Source: Candidatus Sericytochromatia bacterium (GTDB taxonomy: Bacteria > Cyanobacteriota > Sericytochromatia > S15B-MN24 > JAQBPE01). From it: DNA of 64,000 nucleotides. Positions 17,717 to 25,388 of this stretch are shown in pieces; within the stretch, counting starts at the first letter, position 1; each line of letters starts with the position of its first letter. A model generated the notes under the pieces. The model ran no database searches and was not told the origin of the DNA. It was given only the letters and a program-made list of their open reading frames with translations. A program made the translations under genes and the position numbers. The DNA lies in NCBI GenBank assembly GCA_035285325.1, contig JAYKJB010000038.1:1-64000 (forward strand), in the 5' to 3' direction.

Positions 17717-18940
17717 ATGATAAAGATGCAACCCTGCCTCAGCCTCGTGGCCCTTGTGCTGACGGCCTGCGGGAACCTCCCGCCCGCCGTTCCCACGCCC
17801 GCGGTCCGTGAGGGCGGTGTTCGCGCGGCCGGCGTTCGCGCGGCCGAGGAGATCCTGGTGTCGTTCAAGCCGGGCGTGCAGGCGCAGCCCTTGTTGCAGC
17901 GCCTCGGCATCAAGGCACGCGCTCGCCTGGCAGCCCTGAACGTGCTGGTGGTCGCGGCCCCGGATCGGGCCGGGGCCCTGCAGGCTTTGCGCCGGGACCC
18001 AGCCGTGGCCTGGGCCGAGCCGAATGGGGTGGTGCGCCTGCCGCGCCCGACAGGGGAAGCGCCGGCCCTGGCCTTCCGCGTGGCGCAGGGGGGCGACCCG
18101 TTGATCGATCAGCAATGGGGCCTGGCCAAGCTGGAGGCGTCGGCCGCCTGGGGCGTGACGCCAGGGCGCCGCGAGGTCAAGGTCGGCGTGGTGGACACCG
18201 GCATCTACTACAAGCATCCGGAGTTCGGCGATCGCGTCGATCCGGGCTTCGACTTCATCAATCGGGACGACGACGCTCGGGACGACATGATGCACGGCAC
18301 CCACTGTGCGGGCATCGTGGCCGCGGGCTTCGACGATGGGCACGGCATCGCCGGGGTGGCACCGGGCGTGCGTCTGCTGGCGGTCAAGGTGATGGACCAG
18401 GTCGGCGAGGGCACCTGGGCCAACATTGCCGATGGCATCGTGTATGCGACCCAACGGCGCTGTGACATCATCAACCTGAGTTTGGGGGCCTCCAACTCGT
18501 CCTACACCCTCAAACAGGCCGTGGCCTACGCTGTCGAGGCAGGGGTGCTGGTGGTGGCCGCGATGGGCAACGAAAATACCGACACCCCCAGCTTCCCCGC
18601 CGCCTACCCCGGGGTCATGGCCGTCGGTGCCACCAAGGCCGATGACAGCCGGGCCGGCTTCTCCAACGTCGGGGCCCACATCTCCGTGGCGGCCCCAGGC
18701 CATCGCATCCTCTCGACGGTCCTGTACGGAAAATACGAGGCCGTGAGTGGCACGTCCATGGCGGCGCCGCACGTCGCCGGCCTGGCCGCGTTGCTCAAGA
18801 GCGCCCATCCGGACTGGACGGCGGCTCAGCTCAGGGCTCGCATCGAAGCCACCGCCGATGATCTGGGCGCACCGGGCCAGGACCCGGTCTTCGGGCACGG
18901 CCGAATCAACGCGCGTCGGGCGCTGACGGAGGCCCGTTGA
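17717..18940 (+). CDS. S8 family (subtilisin-like) serine peptidase, lipoprotein
   Basis: 407-residue subtilase paralogous in layout to the one at 319-1605. The N-terminus MIKMQPCLSLVALVLTACGN is a lipoprotein signal. Residues about 45-110 form a fervidolysin-like propeptide (EEILVSFKPGVQAQPLLQRL). The triad is complete: Asp160 in VGVVDTGIYY, His193 in MHGTHCAG and Ser347 in SGTSMAAPHVAG, with the oxyanion Asn in AAMGNEN. The ATG at 17717 follows AAGG at nine bases. The upstream region is AT-rich with a CGTATT direct repeat (17683 and 17691). Secreted protease; the substrate is unknown. Confidence 0.93.
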   Translation: MIKMQPCLSLVALVLTACGNLPPAVPTPAVREGGVRAAGVRAAEEILVSFKPGVQAQPLLQRLGIKARARLAALNVLVVAAPDRAGALQALRRDPAVAWAEPNGVVRLPRPTGEAPALAFRVAQGGDPLIDQQWGLAKLEASAAWGVTPGRREVKVGVVDTGIYYKHPEFGDRVDPGFDFINRDDDARDDMMHGTHCAGIVAAGFDDGHGIAGVAPGVRLLAVKVMDQVGEGTWANIADGIVYATQRRCDIINLSLGASNSSYTLKQAVAYAVEAGVLVVAAMGNENTDTPSFPAAYPGVMAVGATKADDSRAGFSNVGAHISVAAPGHRILSTVLYGKYEAVSGTSMAAPHVAGLAALLKSAHPDWTAAQLRARIEATADDLGAPGQDPVFGHGRINARRALTEAR

Positions 18941-19042
18941 GCGACCTGCCAGGGGACGCGCAAGCGCCCGCTGGTGACGCAGAACCTCACATCCCGAGAC
19001 CGCTCGGCCCGCAGGCGGTCCCGCCCGCGCGCGCAGGGACCG

Positions 19043-19240
19043 TCAAGCCGATTCGTCCTCGTCTTCCGGGAGGGCCTGGCAGTCCAGCAGCGTGACCGAA
19101 GTATTGAGCGGGTTTCCCAGTGCCTGCTCCAGGGCTTCCACCAGTTTCCACAGTTCCGCCTGCACCAGCTTGCGGGCCCGGTCCTCATCGTCCGGGCCCG
19201 CGAAGCGGGTTTCAATCAGGGCGTCGAGCTTCCAGCGCAT
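19043..19240 (-). CDS. Small acidic hypothetical protein
   Basis: 65 residues, mostly helical, starting MRWKLDALIETRFAG and ending in a DEDE cluster. No family is recognised. It begins 13 bp after the AIM24-type gene on the same strand, with only a weak AGGCG upstream, so coupling to that gene is likely. A 7-bp GC stem (CGGTCCC/GGGACCG, 19016-19042) lies immediately after its stop. Amino-acid use looks protein-like, but a gene this short is not certain. Confidence 0.6.
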   Translation of the reverse strand: MRWKLDALIETRFAGPDDEDRARKLVQAELWKLVEALEQALGNPLNTSVTLLDCQALPEDEDESA

Positions 19241-19253
19241 GCGCCTGACGCGC

Positions 19254-20075
19254 CTAACCCTCGTCGTCGCCGCCGAACAGTCCGCCGATCAGGGCGCCAC
19301 CGGCACCCGCCAGCGCCCCGGCGGGAGAGGCCGCCGCGGCTCCCTCGCGCTGGATCGGCAGCAGCTTCATGAGCCACGACGAGAAGGCATCGGGATTGCG
19401 GGTCTGCATCCAGATCGTGCCAGGGCCCGTGAACTTCATGACCAGCCCTTCGCCGGTGGTGGCCGAGTTGATGCCCCGCTTCAGGAAGCCGCCTTGCTCC
19501 GACGCCATGCCCACATCCATCTGCACGCCTTCCTCGTAAGCAACCAGATGCCCGCTGTCCACCGTGTAGCGCTCGCCGGGGGCCAGCTTCTTTTCGTGGA
19601 CCGCGCCGAAGCTCGTCAGCAGGGCCGTTCCGCTGCCTGCGATACGCAGGAAGAACAGGCTCTCACCGCCGACGAGGTTCTTGACGGCGCGACCGAGGTT
19701 GAAATTGGTATCGACCTCCACGCTCATGTCGCTCGCCAGATAGGAGCCACCCTGCACCAGCAGGGCCCGTCCCCCCAACTGCACCGCCATGATGTCTCCC
19801 GGGGTCCCGGGGGCCAGGGTCACCTCACCCGCCTTGTCGGTGGCGCGGATGGAGGTGATGAAGAAGCTCTCACCACCCAACACGGAGCGCTTGACCGCCC
19901 CGAGCGCGGCACTCAAAAAGCCTTTTTTCTCGCCGCCGGCGTTCAATTTGGCTTCCAGGACCAGGTCCGACGACATGCTGACCATGGCACCGGACTCACA
20001 GCGGATTTCCTCGCCGGGGCCCAGTTGGACCACTGCCAGCGAATAGGAAGGTTGATAAGCAATCTCGTAGCGCAC
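19254..20075 (-). CDS. AIM24 / TIGR00266 family protein
   Basis: 273 residues. The repeated beta-rich blocks of this family are clear: YSLAVVQLGPGEEIRCESGAM, LGGESFFI, APGTPGDIMAVQL, LVQGGSYLASDMSVEVDTNF, NLVGGESLFFLRIAGSGTA and VDSGHLVAYEEGVQ, with a Gly-rich C-terminus ending FGGDDEG. The fold is a trimeric beta-prism in solved relatives; the role is unclear, with envelope or mitochondrial-membrane links proposed. The GTG start at 20075 is preceded by GAGAGG at nine bases. It is soluble with no signal peptide. The small acidic protein follows in the same unit. Confidence 0.92.
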   Translation of the reverse strand: MRYEIAYQPSYSLAVVQLGPGEEIRCESGAMVSMSSDLVLEAKLNAGGEKKGFLSAALGAVKRSVLGGESFFITSIRATDKAGEVTLAPGTPGDIMAVQLGGRALLVQGGSYLASDMSVEVDTNFNLGRAVKNLVGGESLFFLRIAGSGTALLTSFGAVHEKKLAPGERYTVDSGHLVAYEEGVQMDVGMASEQGGFLKRGINSATTGEGLVMKFTGPGTIWMQTRNPDAFSSWLMKLLPIQREGAAAASPAGALAGAGGALIGGLFGGDDEG

Positions 20076-20217
20076 GATGAAACACCTCTCGAATCGAACG
20101 AACAGGGCGCGGCGTCATTGTAGTCGCGCAGGACGGTGGCCGCAACTGAGGTGTTCGCAAGCCTCCAGGCCGTCGTCAGGGGCGGCGATGCTGGCTGGGC
20201 TCACGGGACCTTCGCCA

Positions 20218-20580
20218 TCAAGGGGCGCTGCCGGGCGGACGCGGGGGAGGCTTGTGGCCCGGGTTCGGGCGACCGATCAGAAACTCGTCTTGCACCTCAC
20301 GCAGACGCGCGGCCAGATGGCTGTCCAGCTTGCGCGGGCGAGCCTCCGAGCCGGGACGGGGGCTCGCCTGTTGCTGCACGAAACGGTCGTGGATGCGTCG
20401 CCCCTCGATCTCCTGCACCGAGACGACTTCCCGCCCCTCGGGCAGCGCACCATCAGGGCTGGCAGGGTCTTCCGCCCGGCGCCCCCCGCTCGGCAGCCAT
20501 TCGTCCCGCGCTTGCGTGATGCCCGCGCGCAGGTGGGTTTCCAGATCGTCTCCGTGCGCCACGCCGCTCGCCTCCTGCAT
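20218..20580 (-). CDS. Hypothetical protein
   Basis: 120 residues, rich in charged and Pro/Gly residues (HGDDLETHLRAGITQARDEW near the start, a PPPRPPGSAP tail). No domain is recognised. The ATG at 20580 has GAGG eight bases upstream, and the gene sits between the YkgJ-type gene (63 bp upstream) and the AIM24 gene on the same strand, which supports it being real. The function is unknown. Confidence 0.6.
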   Translation of the reverse strand: MQEASGVAHGDDLETHLRAGITQARDEWLPSGGRRAEDPASPDGALPEGREVVSVQEIEGRRIHDRFVQQQASPRPGSEARPRKLDSHLAARLREVQDEFLIGRPNPGHKPPPRPPGSAP

Positions 20581-20643
20581 GGGTTATACCTCGACGCCGG
20601 GGCTTGGCTGAGCCGTGCGGGGCGCGAATCCCTCGGAGCCGCG

Positions 20644-20925
20644 CTAAAGGGTTGACCCCGTGGCGGCGTCAGCCAGTCCGTAGATGGCCAGATAGCGCGC
20701 CACCCGGGCCTCCAAGGTCGGCAGGGGGGCCACCTCCAGACAGATCGCATCGGGCTGGTAATTGCGGCAAACCGGCGGGCGATCGTCGTAGATCCGGCAG
20801 AGCTGGTCAGCTCCCAGATGACGACAGGGCTGCCCGAGCGGTTTGCACAGGGTGCTGATGTCCGGCGCGACGCAACACGCGCCGCAGGCCACGCAGGTGA
20901 TCGCTCCGTCGGCGGATACGCTCAC
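20644..20925 (-). CDS. YkgJ-family cysteine cluster protein
   Basis: 93 residues with the spaced cysteine pattern of the YkgJ (zinc/iron-chelating) family: CVACGACC near residue 10, then CKPLGQPC, LCRIYDDRPPVCRNY and a last Cys in AICLEV. It probably binds iron or zinc; the biochemical role is not established. The GTG at 20925 overlaps the stop of the PBP1A gene (GTGA), so it is translationally coupled to it. Cytoplasmic, no signal peptide. Confidence 0.85.
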   Translation of the reverse strand: MSVSADGAITCVACGACCVAPDISTLCKPLGQPCRHLGADQLCRIYDDRPPVCRNYQPDAICLEVAPLPTLEARVARYLAIYGLADAATGSTL

Positions 20926-23018
20926 GGCGCGCTGGCTTCCGGCGTCGCAGGGGCCGGCGGGACGACGGTCTCGACCGCCGTCGGTTCGGGCTGCGGCGGG
21001 CTGGGGGGCAGCGGCTCGGGGGTACTCCACTCGGTTTCCGGGAGCGGCTCCGCCAGGGGGGAGCCTTCCAGGGCCGGCTGCAGGGGCGGCCCGCTGGCCG
21101 AGGGGGGCGCCACCGGCGCCGGTTCGGTCGGCAGGCTCAGGCTGGCCTGCGGATCCAGGGTGGCCGACGCGTTGGGGTCCAGCGCCGGGTCGTTGGCGCC
21201 GGGCAGGCCCCGAACCGGCAAACCCCGGTGGGCCGCCCGCATGAAGCGGGACCACAGCGGCGCCGCCAGCTGTCCCCCGGTGGCCTTGCCGCCCAGCCGG
21301 GAGTTGTCGTCATTGCCGAGCCACACGACACAGGCCATGTCCGGCGTGTAACCAGCGAACCAGGTGTCCCGGTTCTCACTGGTGGTGCCGGTTTTTCCTG
21401 CCGCGGGCCGCCCGAACTGGGCCGCCGCGCCCGTGCCGAAGTTGATCACCCCCGAAAGGCAGCGATGCAGGGCGGCCACGGCCGTGTCTGCAAATACTGA
21501 GGTGCCGCGCGCCTGGGTTTGCTCGATCAGCTGGCCACTCTGGTCTTCCACGCGGTCGATCAGGTGTGGTTCGGCGTAGGCCCCGTTGGCCCCCAGTGTT
21601 GCGTAGGCCCCGGCCAGCTCGAGTGGGGTGACTTCGGCTGACCCCAGCGCCACGGAGAGTTCCGGCGGCATGTTGCTGGTGATGCCGGCCAGGCGTGCGG
21701 TGTTGATCACCTCCTGGATTCCCACCATGTCGGCCACCCGGACGGCCGGGACGTTGTAGGAGAAGGCCAGCGCCTGCGCGAAGGTTACCGTGCCCCGGAA
21801 GCGGTGGTCGTAGTTTTGCGGACGGTATCCGCCGAAGTTCGCCGGGCTGTCCTCCACGGTCGAACCCGGCAGGTAGCCCTTGCTGAAGGCCGTGAGGTAC
21901 ACGAACGGCTTGAAGGTGGACCCGGGTTGACGCAGGGCCTGGACGGCGCGGTTGAACTGGCTGGCGTCGTAACTGGTGCCCCCTACCAGGGCCCGGATGG
22001 CCCCCGTGCCCGGCTCCACGGCAACCAGCGCACCCTGCTTCACGCGAAATCCGGCATAGCGGGCGACGCCCGAGCGAATGATCGCTTCGGCCTCTTCCTG
22101 CAGGGTCAGGTCCATGGTGGTGTGGATCCGCAGGGCCCCCCTTTCGACCAGGTCGCGACCAAATTTTTCCGTCAGCTGCTTGAGCACCTGGCTGGTGAAG
22201 TACGGCGCCCGGTAGGCGTAATCAGGGGTATTGGCAAAGTTCAGCTTGCGGGAGGCCGCTTCGGCCGCCTCGGCGGGGGAGAGGAAGCCGGCGTCGACCA
22301 TCCGCTGCAGCACGATTCCCTGCAGCCCCTTGATCGATTTGGGATTGCGGTAGGGCGAGTAATACTCCGGGGCAGGCAGCAGGCCTGCCAGCAGGGCGGC
22401 TTCGCCGGCTTCCAGTTCCCGCGCCTTCTTACCGAAGTATTTCTTGGCGGCCGCTTCGACGCCCCAGGCCCCGTGGCCGAAGTACACCTGGTTCAGGTAC
22501 ATCTCCAGGATCTGACGTTTCGACAGGGTGCGTTCGAGCTGGAGGGCCAACCACATGTCCGCCACCTTCCGCGAGAGCGTCCGGTCGGCGCTCAGGAACA
22601 GATTTTTCGCCAGTTGCTGGGTCAAGGTGCTGCCCCCGCCCCGCTCACCGCGACTGAACAGGGCGCGTGCGATGCCCCGCGGGTCGATGCCGAAATGCTC
22701 GTAGAATCGAATGTCCTCCGAGGCAATCACAGCTTGCTGCATCGGCACGGCGATGTCGTCCAGGGGAACGATCTCGCGGTTCTCCCCATTCTGCAGGCTG
22801 GCCACCACGCGGCCGCGGCGGTCGTAGATCGTCGTGACTCCGGAGGGTCTGGCGGCCAGCAGGGTTTCGACCGGCGGGATGTGCCAGACCATGAAGCCGA
22901 CGCCGGTGGCCAGGCCCGCAGCCCCGGTGGCGGATAGCACCAGGGTCGCCACCAGCCACGTTTTGAGCAGGGAACGGGTGGGCGCGGAGGATGAGCGACG
23001 GCGGCGTTGAATGGTCAT
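20922..23018 (-). CDS. mrcA: Class A penicillin-binding protein 1A (transglycosylase/transpeptidase)
   Basis: 698 residues. A basic N-terminus and one membrane anchor (residues about 20-45) precede the GT51 domain, with catalytic Glu101 in ASEDIRFYEHFG and the block RGGGSTLTQQLAKN. The transpeptidase domain has Ser367 in GSTFK, Ser420-Tyr-Asn422 and Lys542-Thr-Gly. A Pro-rich tail of about 95 residues closes the protein, probably disordered. It polymerises glycan strands and cross-links peptides in the periplasm. The stop overlaps the YkgJ-type start. The start at 23018 matches the basic cytoplasmic tail. The gene symbol is by family only. Confidence 0.96.
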   Translation of the reverse strand: MTIQRRRRSSSAPTRSLLKTWLVATLVLSATGAAGLATGVGFMVWHIPPVETLLAARPSGVTTIYDRRGRVVASLQNGENREIVPLDDIAVPMQQAVIASEDIRFYEHFGIDPRGIARALFSRGERGGGSTLTQQLAKNLFLSADRTLSRKVADMWLALQLERTLSKRQILEMYLNQVYFGHGAWGVEAAAKKYFGKKARELEAGEAALLAGLLPAPEYYSPYRNPKSIKGLQGIVLQRMVDAGFLSPAEAAEAASRKLNFANTPDYAYRAPYFTSQVLKQLTEKFGRDLVERGALRIHTTMDLTLQEEAEAIIRSGVARYAGFRVKQGALVAVEPGTGAIRALVGGTSYDASQFNRAVQALRQPGSTFKPFVYLTAFSKGYLPGSTVEDSPANFGGYRPQNYDHRFRGTVTFAQALAFSYNVPAVRVADMVGIQEVINTARLAGITSNMPPELSVALGSAEVTPLELAGAYATLGANGAYAEPHLIDRVEDQSGQLIEQTQARGTSVFADTAVAALHRCLSGVINFGTGAAAQFGRPAAGKTGTTSENRDTWFAGYTPDMACVVWLGNDDNSRLGGKATGGQLAAPLWSRFMRAAHRGLPVRGLPGANDPALDPNASATLDPQASLSLPTEPAPVAPPSASGPPLQPALEGSPLAEPLPETEWSTPEPLPPSPPQPEPTAVETVVPPAPATPEASAP

Positions 23019-23174
23019 GAACGTACGAGGGGAGACCGAAGCAGCGGGTGGGGGCGGGCGCCATTATACCGCACGGATGGCTTTCTTCCGCGATGACACG
23101 CGGGCCCGGGCGCGTTCCCGACGGCGATCACTGAATACGCCCGAAAGCTGGGTAGGATCTGAACAGGCTTGCGT

Positions 23175-24008
23175 ATGAAAACCCGAATGGCCCTGCTGCG
23201 CGCGGCGTTGACCGCGATATCGGTTGGTGTACTGGCCGCTCCCGCGTGGGCGGACGCTCCCGTTTGCGCCATGTGTGGCAAAGAAATCGGTCCAGGGCGA
23301 TACGTCCAGGACCAATGGCGCGCCAACTTCCACCTGCAGCATCAGAGTGCGCCGCGCTGCTATTACTGCGCGCGTGCCATCTCCCCTTTCAATACCGGCG
23401 GCGGCGTGCGCTATCCGGGTGGTCGTGAGGTGTGCAACATCTGCCACCACACCGCAGTGGTCGATCCGAACCAGGCTGCCGCGGCGCTGGCGCGCGTGCG
23501 GCAGCGCATGAGTAGCTGGGGCCTGCAGTTCGACTACGGAGAGATTCCGGTCCGCCTGGTGGACCAGGCGACCCTCAATGCCATGTTTGGCCGGGGCAGC
23601 GCTTCCCACGATGGCAACATCAATGGGCTCACCACCAAGCGCTGGACCAAGGACGACAAGGGCCGCGTGCTGGCGCGCGAGGTCACGATTTCCATGCTTT
23701 ATGGGCTGCCGCTCGAGGTCTACGAAAAGACCATGGCCCATGAACTGATGCACGCCTGGATGTTTCTCGACAGCCAGCCGGAACACGAACCGGTGCTCGA
23801 GGAAGGGGTCTGCAATCTGGCCGCCTACTATGTGCTTCAAGAGAATCCGAGCGATCTGGCGAATTTCACGCGAGAGGCCATGTGGCGCTCGAAGGACCCG
23901 GTTTACGGGCAGGGGTTGCGGCGGGCGATCGCCTTCGTCAAGCGCCACGAATTCTCCGGTCTGGTCAAGATGCTGCGTGAACGGAAGGGCTTTCCGGCCG
24001 GCTTCTGA
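23175..24008 (+). CDS. Exported DA1-like metallopeptidase with a LIM-type zinc domain
   Basis: 277 residues. A signal peptide ends near AWA (residue 26). Residues 31-95 contain CAMCGKEIG, FHLQHQ, CYYCARAI and CNICHH, a LIM-like double zinc site. The C-terminal half is DA1-like: the zinc motif HELMHAWMF with His189, Glu190, His193, followed by the downstream glutamates in EEGVCNLAAYYVLQ. In plants DA1 is a ubiquitin-activated peptidase; here the signal peptide places the protein outside the cytoplasm, so the substrate must differ. The ATG at 23175 is chosen over an in-frame TTG six bases upstream. It diverges from the PBP1A gene, which may hint at a cell-wall context (inference). Confidence 0.85.
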   Translation: MKTRMALLRAALTAISVGVLAAPAWADAPVCAMCGKEIGPGRYVQDQWRANFHLQHQSAPRCYYCARAISPFNTGGGVRYPGGREVCNICHHTAVVDPNQAAAALARVRQRMSSWGLQFDYGEIPVRLVDQATLNAMFGRGSASHDGNINGLTTKRWTKDDKGRVLAREVTISMLYGLPLEVYEKTMAHELMHAWMFLDSQPEHEPVLEEGVCNLAAYYVLQENPSDLANFTREAMWRSKDPVYGQGLRRAIAFVKRHEFSGLVKMLRERKGFPAGF

Positions 24009-24119
24009 CCTGCCAGCGGGGAGGGCTGCCAGGGCCTGATCAGCGGGTGCTGCGCGGCCTCGGATGCGCGTGGTAGCATGCCGACCGGGGAACCGGAGCG
24101 CCGCTTCAGAGGCTGTTTG

Positions 24120-25388
24120 ATGCCGAACGCTGCACCGCCAGTCGCGGACGTCGTGATCGTGAATATCCGGGAGCTTTGCACCCTGGCGGGCCCCCCGGGG
24201 CAGCCGCGGCGAGGGCATTGGGCCAGTGAACTGGGCCTGCTGGCCGATGCGGCCGTGGCGATCGCCGGTGACCGGATCGTCTGGGTGGGCCGTTCGGACG
24301 ATGCGCAGAGGGCCGTCCCCACGCACGCCGAGACCCGGGTGCTGGATGCGCGGGGCCTGACGGTCACGCCGGGCCTGGTGGACCCACACACCCACCTCGT
24401 ATTCGGTGGCAGTCGCGAGGAAGAGTTCGTGCAGCGGCTCTCCGGGGCCAGCTATGCCGAGATTCTGGCGGCGGGGGGAGGCATCCACCAGACGGTCGCC
24501 CACACGCGGGCGGCCGCGCCCGAGACCTTGTTCGAGGAAGGACGGGCACGCTTGCGGCGCATGCTCGCGCACGGCACCACCACGGTGGAGGCCAAGAGTG
24601 GCTACGGCCTGTCTTGCGCTGAGGAGGTCAAGCAGCTGGAAGTCGTGCGCCGGCTGGCCGCAGAGGGACCGCTGGAACTGGTTCCCACCTTCATGGGGGC
24701 GCACGCCGTGCCGCCCGGAATGGAGGCCGATGCCTACACGCAACTCGTGATCGACGAGATGCTGCCCGAAATTGCCCGTTTGGGGCTTGCACGCTACGTG
24801 GATGTCTTCTGCGAGCAGGGCGTCTTCACCCCCGCGCAGACGGAGCGTATGTTTGCCGCTGCCAAGGCGGCCGGCTTCGGCTTGCGCCTGCACGCCGATG
24901 AGCTGTCGGACCTCGGGGGGGGCGCACTGGCGGCCCGCTGGGGGGCCGCCTCCGCTGACCATCTGCTGATGACCGGGGCTGACTCCGTGGCGGCCCTGGC
25001 CGCTTCCGACACGGTGGCGGTCATGCTGCCTGGCACGCCCTTCTTTCTGGGCATGCGGGAACGCGCCCCGGCGCGGGCCCTGCTGGCGGCCGGCGCAGCC
25101 CTGGCGATCGGGACCGATTTCAACCCCGGCTCGTGCTTCTCGGAGTCCATGCCGATGATGATGACCCTGGCCTGCTTGCACCTGAGCCTGACGCCCGCGG
25201 AGGCTCTGGTGGCCTCCACCTGGAACGCGGCCTATTCACTGGGCCTCAGCACGCGGATCGGCAGCATCGAGGTCGGCAAACAGGCCGATCTGGTGGTCTG
25301 GGACGTGCCGAATCACGCGCACCTGGCCTACCACTTTGCGGTTCCGCTCGTGAAGCACGTGCTCAAGAAGGGCCAGGTGTGCCTGTGA
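24120..25388 (+). CDS. hutI: Imidazolonepropionase
   Basis: 422-residue amidohydrolase of histidine degradation, opening 4-imidazolone-5-propanoate to N-formimino-L-glutamate. Metal and substrate blocks are visible: GLVDPHTHLVFGG, EAKSGYGL, PTFMGAHAVP, RLHADELSDLGG, the aspartate in AIGTDFNPGS, and TWNAAYSLGL near the end. The ATG at 24120 has AGAGGC six bases upstream; an in-frame ATG at 24078 has no ribosome site. No hutH, hutU or hutG gene is nearby, so the pathway is dispersed. The stop overlaps the start of the M1-like gene. Confidence 0.96.
   Translation: MPNAAPPVADVVIVNIRELCTLAGPPGQPRRGHWASELGLLADAAVAIAGDRIVWVGRSDDAQRAVPTHAETRVLDARGLTVTPGLVDPHTHLVFGGSREEEFVQRLSGASYAEILAAGGGIHQTVAHTRAAAPETLFEEGRARLRRMLAHGTTTVEAKSGYGLSCAEEVKQLEVVRRLAAEGPLELVPTFMGAHAVPPGMEADAYTQLVIDEMLPEIARLGLARYVDVFCEQGVFTPAQTERMFAAAKAAGFGLRLHADELSDLGGGALAARWGAASADHLLMTGADSVAALAASDTVAVMLPGTPFFLGMRERAPARALLAAGAALAIGTDFNPGSCFSESMPMMMTLACLHLSLTPAEALVASTWNAAYSLGLSTRIGSIEVGKQADLVVWDVPNHAHLAYHFAVPLVKHVLKKGQVCL

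Noticed and set aside
19016-19042. GC stem after the small acidic gene as its terminator
   Set aside because: The 7-bp stem has a 13-nt loop and no T-run, so it is mentioned with the gene but not called.
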